From Parvularcula marina (GTDB lineage: Bacteria > Pseudomonadota > Alphaproteobacteria > Caulobacterales > Parvularculaceae), in contig NZ_QUQO01000001.1 in the NCBI RefSeq assembly GCF_003399445.1, positions 1,919,001 to 1,983,000 on the forward strand: a stretch of 64,000 bases of DNA. Reading direction: 5' to 3'. Below are positions 43,281-51,812 of the stretch, piece by piece. The translations under genes were made by a program, and so were the position numbers. A model generated the notes under the pieces. That model did not search any database. It saw only the letters and a list, made by a program, of their open reading frames with translations, and was not told the DNA's origin. Each line of letters starts with the position of its first letter. Position 1 is the stretch's first letter.

Positions 43281-44002
43281 GACGGCGATCCGTCCTTTTC
43301 CTTGTCGCCGGATTGGACCCCGCCATTCCCATCGGAAAGCAGGTCGGGTCGTCGCGCGCGCGTCAATTTAAGAGCCTCTTCCCGCCGCCATGCCGCGATC
43401 TTCTTGTGATCACCGGATAACAGCACTTCAGGGATTGAGGCCCCCTCGAAATCTCTTGGCCGGGTATATTGAGGATATTCAAGCAAACCCTGCTCGAAGG
43501 ATTCCTCTGCCCTTGAAGAAGGCGCGCCCAATACACCGGGGATCAGCCGCACGCAAGCCTCTATCAGGGCCTGGGCGGCAACTTCGCCGCCGGCGAGGAC
43601 GAAGTCACCAATCGAGACTTCTTCAAGGTTTCTGGCGGCGATCACTCGCTCATCGACCCCCTCGAACCGGCCGCAGACAAAGACCGCGCCGGGCCCTTGC
43701 GCCAGCTCATGGGCGCGGGTTTGCGTGAAGGGGCGCCCACGAGGGGAGAGAAGGAGGCGCGGGCGGGTCTCATCGCCCAAGGCGTCGATGGTTCGGGCAA
43801 GCACATCGGCGCGCATCACCATGCCCGGCCCGCCGCCTGCGGGCGTGTCATCGACGGTGCGGTGTTTGTCGTCTGCAATGTCACGCGGGTTCAGCGTGTC
43901 GAGGCTCCACAGCCCGTCGGCAAGCGCACGGCCCAGCACCCCGACGCCGAGCACGCCGGGAAAGGCATCGGGATATAGAGAGATGACGGACGCTTTCCAC
44001 AT
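43277..44002 (-). CDS. trmD: tRNA (guanine37-N1)-methyltransferase
   Basis: 241 residues, SPOUT fold. [16 protein letters not shown] at the N-terminus, [24 protein letters not shown] (about 50-73), the trefoil-knot segment [13 protein letters not shown] near 109-121 and [20 protein letters not shown] near 131-150 are conserved. It methylates N1 of G37 in tRNAs, which prevents frameshifting. The promoter should be in the 342-base region upstream. Confidence 0.96.
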   Translation of the reverse strand: MWKASVISLYPDAFPGVLGVGVLGRALADGLWSLDTLNPRDIADDKHRTVDDTPAGGGPGMVMRADVLARTIDALGDETRPRLLLSPRGRPFTQTRAHELAQGPGAVFVCGRFEGVDERVIAARNLEEVSIGDFVLAGGEVAAQALIEACVRLIPGVLGAPSSRAEESFEQGLLEYPQYTRPRDFEGASIPEVLLSGDHKKIAAWRREEALKLTRARRPDLLSDGNGGVQSGDKEKDGSPS

Positions 44003-44344
44003 GGGAGGAGGGGTTTGGCGGAGGACGACGCGAGGGGCAAGGTTTTCGGCTAGTTGTGGGAGAGGTGCTCAAACATCATTTTGCGGAGTGCATTTTGTGC
44101 GCATTCGGATGGTGCATACACGAAGTAATGTAATCACCATTGCGGAAGGGCCAAACGATCTAAGTGAGCCTACATTTTGAACAATAATCAAGGATGGCTC
44201 GGCAACGCGAGAAAGGTTGTTGAAATTTCGGACTTGCAGTTAGTGTGAGGATGATGCCCCAGGCGCATACTTCATCGATGTAGCAAAACCCTTGTTGACC
44301 AAGAACAGCCAACCTGATTTGCTGCGGTTATAAGGGGAGTGAAA
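44003..44344. other. 342-base intergenic region, lower in GC than its surroundings
   Basis: No convincing gene. From about 44070 on, A and T are visibly more frequent than in neighbouring genes. It must contain the trmD promoter (minus) and a promoter for the unknown gene at 44345 (plus); TTGACC at 44295-44300 is a possible -35, but no -10 at 17 bases is seen. No repeats or tRNA remnants were recognised. Confidence 0.5.
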
Positions 44345-44776
44345 ATGGGGCGAACGGAATCAATCTTCCTAGGTATTTTGCTGTTGGCAACTGTACTCGC
44401 GGTTGTCACCGTAGTGATACGGACGGATACAAGATCTGCTGAGCTCATGGGTGACTCAGAGATTCAAGCAAAACTAAAAGTTTTAGACGAAATAAACGCG
44501 TCAATTTCGAGTGCCCAGGATCAACTTGAGAGGCTGGATCAGCAAGTGGCACTGATGACGGACTTTGTTGCCAAAGGCGACGACCCCTCTCAGCTTCGCG
44601 ATATTACTCTGATGCGGCGCTTGGATCGGTTGGACGACAAATTTGAAATCTATCGGAATGAAGAAATCAAAAGACAGGAAGAGCGAGAAAGACAAGACTA
44701 CCTGATAAATGTCAGCTTCACTTTGATCGGTGCGCTACTGGGTTATGCCATTAGCTATGCATTCCGGCCTAGGTAG
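44345..44776 (+). CDS. Hypothetical membrane protein with coiled coil, in a low-GC islet
   Basis: 143 residues from the ATG at 44345, with GGGGAG six bases upstream; a GTG two codons earlier is an alternative. A membrane helix (about 7-27) is followed by a long helical, coiled-coil-like middle (about 38-118, rich in Asp, Glu, Gln and Leu; EIKRQEERERQD near its end) and a second membrane helix near the C-terminus (about 124-138). Codon use is more AT-rich than in neighbours (for example AAA, CAA, GAA, ATT). I do not recognise a family. Recent acquisition is plausible. Confidence 0.65.
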   Translation: MGRTESIFLGILLLATVLAVVTVVIRTDTRSAELMGDSEIQAKLKVLDEINASISSAQDQLERLDQQVALMTDFVAKGDDPSQLRDITLMRRLDRLDDKFEIYRNEEIKRQEERERQDYLINVSFTLIGALLGYAISYAFRPR

Positions 44777-44979
44777 GACTTTTTCTTGGAACAAGGTGCG
44801 TCAAGAATATCAGAACTCTATCAATCGTTCGAAGTTGTCTACAGTTTAAATCTTCCACGCCAAGGCGCGGCGCCTCTCTGCTTAAATCTCGGCCTTGCAA
44901 TTCCAAGGACCGCCATGATCAGAAATGCACGTTTCACTGCCGCGTGCCTCACCTTACCCGGCGCACATTAGACGAGAAT

Positions 44980-45012
44980 AAAAAAGCAGGGGCAAGCGCG
45001 GGGCCACGCCCG
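44980..45012 (-). terminator. Probable terminator after the HExxH lipoprotein gene
   Basis: On the minus strand a GGGC...GCCC arm pair with an inner GC-rich hairpin is followed by CTGC and six T. The stem is imperfect, so this is tentative. The 44777-45014 gap otherwise holds only a weak 61-codon frame without a ribosome site. Confidence 0.4.
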
Positions 45013-45014
45013 TT

Positions 45015-46208
45015 TCAGCGGGCGGCGGCAGCCTTTTCCTCTGCGATATCATACCATTTCTGGACCGCCTCTTGCCCAGCGACTTCTGCGGCCCGGCGGC
45101 GGACTTCGTCCGGGGTCAGAAGACCCCGATCGAGCGCGGATTTGAACCAGTCCGCATAGACGCCGCCTGTTTCGGCAAAGCCGTCTTCTTTCATCGCATG
45201 ATAAAGCGCGGCGGCGAGGAGGTGCATGCCGTCATCGCGGCTGCTCCATCGCGGACCGGGTTCGGCAGCGAAGTCAAAATGCTCCGCCAGCAGCTGGTCG
45301 AGCGCTTGCGTTGAATCCTCATCGATCAGTCCCATGAAACTGTTATAGCCAAAGGCCGGGTTATGGTTCTCAACGATGGAGATGATCCACGGGTCTTCCT
45401 CAAGAGGCTTCAGCTTCTCAAGCAGCTCCTTGTCCTGACGATCAAAGGGCGGATGGAAAATTTCATGCGCTGCGACGTGCAGATGAGTGTCGGGATCAAG
45501 ATGATAGACAGCAAGGAAGCGCTGCCCCTTGATTCTGATACCGTAGGGATGCACGAAGCGCACAACGATCAGCTCGATTTCGGGATCAAGATCCCGCCCA
45601 AGATAAAGCTCATGATACGGAATGAGATCGTAACCGGAGACAGCAGGCTCAATCGCCGCAATGGCCTCATTGAGGCGCGGCAGCGTGTCTTTCGCATAGA
45701 ACTCCTCAAGACCGACTTCCTTCAGCCCTTCAAGCGCGAGAGCGATGTCGGGCATGATCTGTAGGGCGGCCGCGTAGTTCCGCTCGCTCCAGTCGGCCTC
45801 CGCCATCAGTCCCGGTTTCAGATAGGTCTCAGGATCTTTGGCTGAGCGCAGGACATCGTCGAGCGTATCGGTGGGGCCAGCGGAGAAGAAATTGACTAGC
45901 GTCGGGCCGGTCAGGCGTTTTTTCTCGACACGGAGGTTCTGGTCGATGCGGTCGAGCGCTGCCACGGACGCAGGCGGCATTTTCTCGCGCAGGAACCCGA
46001 TGGTCTCGGCGTAATAGGGGGCTTGCAGCACATCACCCGAGATCACCCCGATCAGGAGGAGGGCATCAAGTCCCGGCGAAGTGCTGACGACCCATTGGGT
46101 CTGCGTCTGCTCTACCTTATCCGTAGACGGCGGAACGGTGGCGCAGGCCCCCAGAATGATTGTCAGGACGAGGGCAATCCCTGATCGTCTCCAGCCGAGA
46201 AATGACAT
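45015..46208 (-). CDS. Lipoprotein with HExxH motif, putative metallopeptidase
   Basis: 397 residues. The signal peptide ends in ILGAC (Cys at about 22). Around residues 244-256, HVAAHEIFHPPFD contains HEIFH (248-252), the zinc-metallopeptidase core; a downstream Glu suitable as third ligand could be E277 or E289 in the ENHNPAFGYN and GLIDED regions. The rest is helix-rich with no family I can name. The motif fits a secreted, membrane-anchored metallopeptidase, but a short HExxH alone is weak evidence. A separate AraC-type regulator lies upstream. Confidence 0.72.
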   Translation of the reverse strand: MSFLGWRRSGIALVLTIILGACATVPPSTDKVEQTQTQWVVSTSPGLDALLLIGVISGDVLQAPYYAETIGFLREKMPPASVAALDRIDQNLRVEKKRLTGPTLVNFFSAGPTDTLDDVLRSAKDPETYLKPGLMAEADWSERNYAAALQIMPDIALALEGLKEVGLEEFYAKDTLPRLNEAIAAIEPAVSGYDLIPYHELYLGRDLDPEIELIVVRFVHPYGIRIKGQRFLAVYHLDPDTHLHVAAHEIFHPPFDRQDKELLEKLKPLEEDPWIISIVENHNPAFGYNSFMGLIDEDSTQALDQLLAEHFDFAAEPGPRWSSRDDGMHLLAAALYHAMKEDGFAETGGVYADWFKSALDRGLLTPDEVRRRAAEVAGQEAVQKWYDIAEEKAAAAR

Positions 46209-46293
46209 CGCACTATCCTTCCGAAGTCCGGCCCCTGCCGGTGATCAGCGATGCCTAGCTCATTGGCGGGGCTCCCGACTTGAACGGATTTGA

Positions 46294-46974
46294 TCAGGCC
46301 GCGCGAAAAGTGGCCGGTGTCCGGCCGGTGGCGGATTTGAGCGCCCTTGTCAGATGCGGCTGATCGGCAAAGCCGCAAAGCTGGGCCGTCTCGGCGATGG
46401 AGGCGCCGTCCCGCAGCTCTTGAATGGCGCGCCTGATCTGGGCCTCCCGCCTGATGTCGGTGGGCGGGCTGCCGAGCCAGCGCCGGCAGACCCGGCTGGC
46501 ATGCGGCACACTGACACGGCAGGCCGTCGCGGCGGCCTCGATCCGCCAGCCGCAGAAAAGGAGCGCGAGGAACTCATCGAGCCATTGCGGCGGCGCAATC
46601 GGGGCCTGCGGGGTCGCCTCCTCAAGAAGGGCGAGCGCGGCGTCATGCTTTGAGGCTTCGGCCAGCCGGATCAGCTCATCCGTCGCCGGGGTCGCATAGA
46701 CACCATAGCCTGTCTCATCGGCGGGCCCGGCGGGCAGGGGGATGTTGCAGACTTCGCAATCGCCCTCGCCAAATTCATTGGCATGGGCGTGATAGGTCGG
46801 ATGAATGACAATATGGCCGGGGCCGCAATCATACCGGCCATCAAGCCCGCTTTCGATATAGCGCCCGGTCAGAATGATGGCGGCATAGGCATTCTCATGC
46901 CGGTGCGCGGGAAGGACATCGCCTCCCCTGAAGCGATCCGCCTCCATGGCCGGAATGCGAATGAGCACCGTCAT
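46294..46974 (-). CDS. AraC family transcriptional regulator
   Basis: 226 residues from MTVLIRIPAM at 46974; a GTG at 46989 is an alternative. The N-terminal half is a cupin-like sensor (VLPAHRHENAYAAIIL near 20-35, GDCEVCNIPLPAG near 72). The C-terminal half has AraC-type helix-turn-helices: ATACRVSVPHASRVCRRWLG near 150 and the second, ASIAETAQLCGFADQPHLTRALKSATGRTP, from about 190. Inducer unknown. Divergent from the M16 peptidase gene. Confidence 0.88.
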   Translation of the reverse strand: MTVLIRIPAMEADRFRGGDVLPAHRHENAYAAIILTGRYIESGLDGRYDCGPGHIVIHPTYHAHANEFGEGDCEVCNIPLPAGPADETGYGVYATPATDELIRLAEASKHDAALALLEEATPQAPIAPPQWLDEFLALLFCGWRIEAAATACRVSVPHASRVCRRWLGSPPTDIRREAQIRRAIQELRDGASIAETAQLCGFADQPHLTRALKSATGRTPATFRAA

Positions 46975-47230
46975 CTTCCTCGGCTCCACTGACCTGCCGG
47001 GCAGCCCGCTTGCGGGTGCCTGTTAAGGAAAGGATGCCACCGGCGCGGGCACTTGCAAAGCGGCCTAGCGCCGTAATTCCGGGGGATCACAAGGCTTTAA
47101 GGGGCGACAGAGACAGCTCCGGGCGGTAAAGCGCCCCTCATTGACTATCAATAAAGGTGGGGCCACGGTGCCGCCGCAAATCCAGAAGCCAGCGGGCCTT
47201 TCCCGCAGCATGTTCCTTGGGGAGCCAAAA

Positions 47231-50110
47231 ATGCGCAGATCTCTCATTATTTCGACCGCTCTTGCCGCCGCGCTGGCGCTGACGGCCTGTGAAACGACCG
47301 GCTCGACCGGCAGCTCGATGGAGGACATGGCGCTGCCCGGCGGCATCAAGCTCGTCGAGAAAGTCACGAAAAAGGGCGATGAAGTCGTCATCCCCTATTC
47401 CAAATATGTCCTGCCGAACGGCCTGACCGTCATCCTGCACGAAGATGATTCAGACCCGCTGGTCCATGTTGATGTGACCTACCATGTCGGCTCTGGCCGT
47501 GAGGAGATCGGCAAGTCGGGCTTTGCGCACTTCTTCGAGCACATGATGTTCCAGGGGTCGGAAAATGTCGGCGACGAAGAGCACTTCAAGATCGTCTCTG
47601 AATCGGGCGGCACGCTGAACGGCACGACCAACACCGACCGCACCAACTATTTCGAGACCGTCCCGTCAAACCAGCTTGAGAAAATGATCTGGCTCGAAGC
47701 GGACCGCATGGGCTTCCTTCTCCCCGCCGTCACGCAGGAGAAGTTCGAGGTCCAGCGCGAGACCGTGAAGAACGAGCGCGGCCAGAACTATGACAACCGC
47801 CCTTACGGCCTGATCCGCGAAAAAGTCGCCGAAGCGATGTACCCGGAAGGCCATCCTTATAGCTGGCTGACGATTGGTTATATCGAAGATCTCAACCGCG
47901 CCGACCTTGATGACCTCAAGCGCTTCTTCCTGCGCTGGTACGGACCCAACAACGCGGTACTGACGATTGGTGGCGACCTCGACAAGATGCAGACCCTCGA
48001 ATGGGTCAACAAATATTTCGGCTCGATCCCGGCTGGCCCGGAAGTCGCAGACCCCGTGCCGACCGAGGTCACGCTCGATGCTGACCGTTATATTTCGTAT
48101 GAGGACAATGTCTCCCTGCCGCTGGTATGGATGACCTTCCCGACGGTACATGTCTATCACCCGGATGAGGCGCCGCTTGACGTGCTCTACTCCATCATGG
48201 GCGATGGCCGGACCTCGCTTCTCTACAAGAACATGGTCAAGGACGGCTATGCCGTGCAGGCCAGCGCCAGCCATGGCTGCAGCGAGCTTCATTGTCAGTT
48301 CACGATGTTTGCCCTGCCGAACCCGGCCAGCGGCAAGTCGCTCACCGATCTTGAGCAGATCATGCGCGACAGCCTCAAGGAATTCGAAGAGCGCGGTGTG
48401 CTCGATGACGACCTTGAGCGTGTGAAGGCCGGTATCCGCGCGAGCAATATCTTTGGTCTTGAAAGTGTTCGCGGCAAGGTCAGCCAGCTGGCGGCCTTCG
48501 CCACCTTCGCTGACACGCCGAACTACATCCAGAAAGAGATCGACCGCTATGACGCCGTCACGAAAGAGGACGTCATGCGGGTCTATGAGAAATATATCAA
48601 AGACAAGTCCGCGGTGATCCTCTCTGTTGTGCCGAAGGGCCAGCCGGACATGGTCGCGGCGCCTGACAATTGGACCTTCCCGGGACGGACGATCCCGGAA
48701 GCCTCAGATGATGACAGCGCTCTAGCGCTGCGCATCCCGGCGGATGACTTTGACCGGTCGATGCAGCCGGCGGCTTCGGGTGAGAACCCGGTTGTCACCC
48801 TGCCGACCCTGTGGCGCGATGAGCTGTCGAACGGCGTTGAAGTCCTCGGCGCGATCAACGACGAAACGCCGACGACGGCCATTTCGCTCCGCATTGAGGT
48901 CAGCCAGCGCGATGAACCGCTTGAGAAACTCGGCCTCGCCGAAATCACGGCGGCGATGCTGAATGAAGCAACGCAAGAGTCGACCAACGAAGAGCTGTCG
49001 AACCGTCTGGCGAAGCTCGGCTCGTCGGTTTCGGTCAGCGCCGGTAGCCGTTACACGACGATCACTGTTCGTTCGCTCACGGAAAATCTCGATGAGACGC
49101 TCGCCATTGCGCGCGAACGCCTGCTTGAGCCGGCCTTCAACGAGGACGACTTCCAGCGGGTGAAAGGCCAGACGATCGAGGGCATCAAGCAGTCGAAGAC
49201 GCAAGCGTCGGCGACCGCCAGCCAGGTCTTCACCCAGCTTATGTACGGCAATGACAATGCCTTTGCGTGGCGCGATGCGGGCCGTGTCGACACGGTCGAG
49301 ACCATCACGCTCGATGATGTCAAAGCGTTCTATGACACCTATTATAAGTCTGGTGCAGGTAGCATCATTGCGGTCAGCGACTTGCCTGAGAAGAAGATGA
49401 TGGCCAGCCTTGCGGCCTTCTCGCCGTGGAGCGGGGATGCAATGCCGCAGAAGGAGCTCGCGCCCTTCCCAGCCATCGATGCGAGCAAGCTCTATCTCAT
49501 CGACAAGCCGGGTGCGGCCCAATCCGAGATCCGGATTGGTAAGCGCGCCCTGCCATTCGATGCGACGGGCACATACTATAAAGCAACGCTGATGAACTAC
49601 GCCCTTGGCGGCGCGTTCAACAGCCGGATCAACCTCAACCTGCGTGAAGACAAGGGCTATACCTACGGGGCTCGCTCATTCTTCTCCGGCTCCGATCAGT
49701 ATGGGGAGTATCGGGCGCAGGCAGGTGTCCGTAAGGATGCAACGGCCGCGTCCATCGTTGAATTCTTCAGCGAGATCGGCAGCTATCAGGAAGATGGCAT
49801 CTCCGAGGACGAACTGGCCTTCACCAAGCAGGCGATCGGCCAGTCCGAAGCCCGCGATTATGAAACGCCGTTCCAGAAGCTCGGCTTCCTCTCGCAGATC
49901 CTGACCTATGATCTGCCGGATGATTTTGTTGATGAGCAGCAGGACATCCTCCGCAACCTGACGAAGGAGAATGTCGACATGCTGGCAGCCGAGCTGCTCG
50001 ATGGTGACATGGCGCTGGTCGTGGTTGGCGACAAGGAGGCCATCTGGGATGAGCTCGAAGCGCTGGGCCGTGAGATCGTCGAACTCGACGAAAACGGCAT
50101 GCCGAAATAA
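47231..50110 (+). CDS. M16 family zinc peptidase, lipoprotein
   Basis: 959 residues from MRRSLIISTALAAALALTAC at 47231, after GGGGAGCC; the frame upstream is open without a signal. A lipobox (LTAC, Cys about 20) predicts an envelope location. Two M16 repeats: the active N-terminal one has HFFEH (HxxEH) near 99-103 and the third-ligand Glu in VKNERGQNYDNRPYG near 180; the second repeat, from about 520, lacks the zinc site, as usual for the family. It should degrade peptides in the periplasm or at the outer membrane. A 7-bp inverted repeat (47100-47106 with 47132-47138) lies in the long leader. A terminator follows. Confidence 0.94.
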   Translation: MRRSLIISTALAAALALTACETTGSTGSSMEDMALPGGIKLVEKVTKKGDEVVIPYSKYVLPNGLTVILHEDDSDPLVHVDVTYHVGSGREEIGKSGFAHFFEHMMFQGSENVGDEEHFKIVSESGGTLNGTTNTDRTNYFETVPSNQLEKMIWLEADRMGFLLPAVTQEKFEVQRETVKNERGQNYDNRPYGLIREKVAEAMYPEGHPYSWLTIGYIEDLNRADLDDLKRFFLRWYGPNNAVLTIGGDLDKMQTLEWVNKYFGSIPAGPEVADPVPTEVTLDADRYISYEDNVSLPLVWMTFPTVHVYHPDEAPLDVLYSIMGDGRTSLLYKNMVKDGYAVQASASHGCSELHCQFTMFALPNPASGKSLTDLEQIMRDSLKEFEERGVLDDDLERVKAGIRASNIFGLESVRGKVSQLAAFATFADTPNYIQKEIDRYDAVTKEDVMRVYEKYIKDKSAVILSVVPKGQPDMVAAPDNWTFPGRTIPEASDDDSALALRIPADDFDRSMQPAASGENPVVTLPTLWRDELSNGVEVLGAINDETPTTAISLRIEVSQRDEPLEKLGLAEITAAMLNEATQESTNEELSNRLAKLGSSVSVSAGSRYTTITVRSLTENLDETLAIARERLLEPAFNEDDFQRVKGQTIEGIKQSKTQASATASQVFTQLMYGNDNAFAWRDAGRVDTVETITLDDVKAFYDTYYKSGAGSIIAVSDLPEKKMMASLAAFSPWSGDAMPQKELAPFPAIDASKLYLIDKPGAAQSEIRIGKRALPFDATGTYYKATLMNYALGGAFNSRINLNLREDKGYTYGARSFFSGSDQYGEYRAQAGVRKDATAASIVEFFSEIGSYQEDGISEDELAFTKQAIGQSEARDYETPFQKLGFLSQILTYDLPDDFVDEQQDILRNLTKENVDMLAAELLDGDMALVVVGDKEAIWDELEALGREIVELDENGMPK

Positions 50111-50136
50111 TTCCCTGACGGGAACATGAATTGAGG

Positions 50137-50168
50137 AAGGGCCGGGCGGCAATGTCCGGCCCTTTTTC
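50137..50168 (+). terminator. Rho-independent terminator of the M16 peptidase gene
   Basis: AAGGGCCGG pairs with CCGGCCCTT over 9 bp around a 10-base loop, followed by TTTC. It lies in the 65-base gap before the convergent holA stop. Confidence 0.85.
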
Positions 50169-50175
50169 TATGGAA

Positions 50176-51237
50176 CTAGCTGCGTGAGCGTCCCGCCATC
50201 ATGGAGAGGCGCAGCAGCGTCCGCTCGACAAGTTCCGCCTGCGGCATGCCGGTTCGCTTGGAATCAAGATCCGTCACATAAACATCCCTGACTGCCTGCC
50301 GGAGGCGCGGCAGCGGCCAGGAGGTGAGGGCGCGGGAGAAACTGCGCTGCTCCCCGAAAAAGACAGGCGGACGCAGGGATTTGATGGCCGCCTCGCGGGC
50401 GGTGCCGCGATCAACCGCTTCCTGCACCGTCTGCAGGCGGAGAAGCTTGTTCTGAAGGATGCGTAAGATCGCCAGCGGCGAAACCCCGGCGCCGCGTGCG
50501 CGGTAGAGCGCTTCGGACAGCCGGCTCGTCTCCCCGCCCAGCGCAAGGTCGATGATCTCGAAGGTCGCATCGGACGTGCTCTCGGCCAGTGCCTCGCGGA
50601 TATCCTCCGTGCTCACCGTTGCGGCCTCACCGCGCTGGGCTTTCGTGCCCTTATAGAGGATGAGCTTTTCCAGTTCCGAGCGGGTGATGCCGCGATCCTC
50701 GCCCAATCGGCTGGCGAGCGCCATCAGCGCCTCTTCCTCGATATCGAGCGCTTCGGCTTTCAGAGCTGATCGCAACGTGTCGAGCAGATCCTGTCCGTCC
50801 TCGGCATAACAGGCAATCGCCGCTGCGGCACGGCTGGCCTCACAGGCTTTGCGCAGGGCGCTTGTCTTTTTCAGCTCCCCGGCCTCAATCACGACCAGCG
50901 CATTGGGGGTCAGCTCATCGCTTTCCAGCGCCTTGAGGAGATGTTTGACGGCCTTGGTTACATGATCGCCGCTGCCGCGCACACGGATCAACCGCTCCCC
51001 GCCCATGAAGGAAAGCGCGGCAGCCTCATCGGCCAGTTGCCCGGTGGAGGTAATATCCGCCTCGCCCAGCTCAACCGCGTTGAAGGGGTCATTGGGGTCA
51101 TCGACCACATGTTTGGAAAGCTGCGCTGCGCGTTCGCGGACCAGGCCCTGATCGGGGCCGTGAAACAGTGCGACATGTGTGCCCTGCGGCCTGCTTTTCA
51201 GGAAACGGGCAATATCGCCTGTCTTGATCGCTGTCAT
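50176..51237 (-). CDS. holA: DNA polymerase III delta subunit
   Basis: 353 residues. HVALFHGPDQGLVRERAAQL (about 21-40) is the degenerate P-loop region of HolA, followed by LIRVRGSGDHVTKAV near 83-97, VIEAGELKKTSALRKACE near 117 and the LGEDRGITRSELEKLILY segment near 179-196. Delta is the clamp-loader wrench that opens the beta clamp. Its start overlaps the lptE stop (ATGA), in the usual leuS-lptE-holA order. Confidence 0.94.
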   Translation of the reverse strand: MTAIKTGDIARFLKSRPQGTHVALFHGPDQGLVRERAAQLSKHVVDDPNDPFNAVELGEADITSTGQLADEAAALSFMGGERLIRVRGSGDHVTKAVKHLLKALESDELTPNALVVIEAGELKKTSALRKACEASRAAAAIACYAEDGQDLLDTLRSALKAEALDIEEEALMALASRLGEDRGITRSELEKLILYKGTKAQRGEAATVSTEDIREALAESTSDATFEIIDLALGGETSRLSEALYRARGAGVSPLAILRILQNKLLRLQTVQEAVDRGTAREAAIKSLRPPVFFGEQRSFSRALTSWPLPRLRQAVRDVYVTDLDSKRTGMPQAELVERTLLRLSMMAGRSRS

Positions 51238-51812
51238 TGGCCCTGCGGCGGGGTGCCGGTGTCAAACCGTCCGTCCACGTCCAGAATATCCGGCAGCTCA
51301 ACCTCATTGGCCTCAGGCGGGCGCCCGGCTAAATAAAGCGCCATGTCGGTTTCGATGCGTCGGGCAATCTCGACGGCGGCGCGGCGGGCGGCATCTTCGC
51401 GGCCTACGAGCGAGGCATATTGGCTGGAGACAACGCCATAGCTCGTCATCGCCGAAATGCTCTGGCGGTGAACGATCTTGCCGGTCTCCGTGTCGCGCAG
51501 TCGATAGGAGCCAAAGAGCGTGTAATCGAACCGTGTCGTGGCAGCAGAGCGCCGAACGACGGTGGCGGCCCGGCGGTCTTCAAGACTGACAAGCAACTCG
51601 TAACGCGGCGCCCCACCGGCGGGCTCGGGTAACAGGTCGCGCAGCTCTCGGTTTACCAGCCGCTGGATCTCGGGATTGGCTTCGATCCCGGCGATCTCAA
51701 CCGAACGCAGCCCCTCGGCCACCGCACTGTCGCCGCCCGTCGAATAAAGCGGCGTGAAACCGCAGGCGGGCAGAGAAATCAGAAGAGCGGCAGCGAGGAG
51801 AGGGCGCAGCAT
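51234..51812 (-). CDS. lptE: LPS assembly lipoprotein LptE
   Basis: 192 residues. A signal peptide with lipobox (SLPAC, Cys 17) leads into GFTPLYSTG, the typical LptE start; the rest has the alternating strands and the C-terminal helix (DAARRAAVEIARRIETDMALYL, about 145-166) of the family. LptE plugs LptD in the outer membrane and helps insert lipopolysaccharide. The start overlaps the leuS stop (TAATG). Confidence 0.92.
   Translation of the reverse strand: MLRPLLAAALLISLPACGFTPLYSTGGDSAVAEGLRSVEIAGIEANPEIQRLVNRELRDLLPEPAGGAPRYELLVSLEDRRAATVVRRSAATTRFDYTLFGSYRLRDTETGKIVHRQSISAMTSYGVVSSQYASLVGREDAARRAAVEIARRIETDMALYLAGRPPEANEVELPDILDVDGRFDTGTPPQGQ

Noticed and set aside
44786-44971. 61-codon plus-strand ORF after the islet gene
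   Set aside because: Non-ATG start, no ribosome site, no motif; part of it overlaps a terminator-flanking region.
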